This document shows positions 41,956-42,094 of a stretch of 42,094 nucleotides of DNA, in pieces. Every line of letters starts with the position of its first letter. The first letter of the stretch is position 1. Under the pieces are notes generated by a model that saw only the letters and a list, made by a program, of their open reading frames with translations, ran no database searches and was not told where the DNA came from. The stretch spans positions 1-42,094 of the forward strand of contig JADFUR010000057.1 in NCBI GenBank assembly GCA_015222055.1, given 5' to 3'. The translations under genes and the position numbers were made by a program. The stretch is from Bacteroidota bacterium (GTDB taxonomy: Bacteria; Bacteroidota; Bacteroidia; Bacteroidales; B39-G9).

Positions 41956-42094
41956 TCAAGCATAAATTTTAGTTAATCTAAACAAGAAAAAATTGATATC
42001 TCTAACCCCTTTAAATGAAGCTCTAAATTCTTTAATTTTAGCATTAAAAGATTCTGCAGAAGCATTAGTACTTCTATTATTGAAAAAATTTAAG
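41956..42094 (-). CDS. C-terminal end of an ISL3/ISAon1-type transposase, cut by the window edge
   Basis: 46 codons before the stop at 41956 read NFFNNRSTNASAESFNAKIK, then EFRASFKGVRDINFFLFRL and TKIYA. NNRSTNASAESFNAKIK containing the catalytic Glu, followed by the R-GVRD-FFLFRL tail, is typical of DDE transposases of the ISL3/ISAon1 type in Bacteroidota. The N-terminal part and one terminal repeat lie outside the window. The insertion-sequence end should lie between the terminator at 41881 and 41956; the boundary is not clear by eye. Confidence 0.8.
   Translation of the reverse strand, partial: LNFFNNRSTNASAESFNAKIKEFRASFKGVRDINFFLFRLTKIYA

Noticed and set aside
1-42094. CRISPR arrays
   Set aside because: No regularly spaced direct repeats of 25-40 bases were seen anywhere; the repeats found are few, AT-rich and irregularly spaced.

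Overview
The window looks like part of a chromosome from an AT-rich (roughly 30% G+C) member of the Bacteroidota, most likely a Bacteroidales-like lineage. The evidence is Bacteroidota-type -7 promoter boxes (TAnnTTTG) ahead of many genes and both tRNAs, few Shine-Dalgarno sequences, and family content such as an S46 dipeptidyl-peptidase, DUF3078, YccF, and a kdsC-UbiA-maf operon. No phage or plasmid backbone is visible. The only insertion sequence is a transposase C-terminus cut by the right edge.

Left accessory region (1-7.8 kb, all minus strand): a small ABC transporter pair, a secreted HExxH protein and an NTF2-like lipoprotein, each preceded by a copy of the same ~110-150 bp repeat carrying a promoter box and hairpins. 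Then come a GreA/GreB-type factor and a one-helix membrane protein. A defence-flavoured cluster follows: a PD-(D/E)XK/DUF5655 nuclease-like protein, an HNH protein, a HEPN (AbiU2-like) gene broken by an in-frame amber codon, and a HigA antitoxin beside a decayed HigB toxin.

Core block (7.8-14 kb): DUF3078 outer-membrane-type protein, YccF, then kdsC-ubiA-maf on the plus strand from a divergent promoter, and a DPP11-like S46 peptidase.

Second accessory region (14.1-18.1 kb): a DUF262/DUF1524 (GmrSD-like) gene split by a -1 frame change exactly at a canonical slippery heptamer, and a hipBA module. The hipBA module is bracketed by two diverged ~200 bp direct copies of the 3' end and terminator of the adjacent DEAD-box helicase gene, which suggests insertion at that gene's 3' end.

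Middle and right (18-36 kb): DEAD-box helicase, slipin, a beta-helix lipoprotein with three internal repeats, an unrecognised protein, an M23 peptidase, a ROK sugar kinase, two fused LeuC-LeuD/aconitase paralogues with an outer-membrane protein between them, tRNA-Arg(TCT), a hybrid sensor kinase split by a frameshift, mtaB, and tRNA-Met(CAT).

Right end (36-42 kb): a START-like protein and an envelope/riboflavin operon (LptF/G permease, two glycosyltransferases, ribBA), then the truncated transposase.

Four genes are visibly broken (HEPN, higB, DUF262, hybrid kinase). Raw reads would be needed to separate real decay or recoding from sequence error. I did not find a clearly new complete system. 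The best leads are the hipBA insertion bracketed by helicase tails, the slippery-site DUF262 gene, and the repeated promoter-hairpin units in front of unrelated accessory genes.
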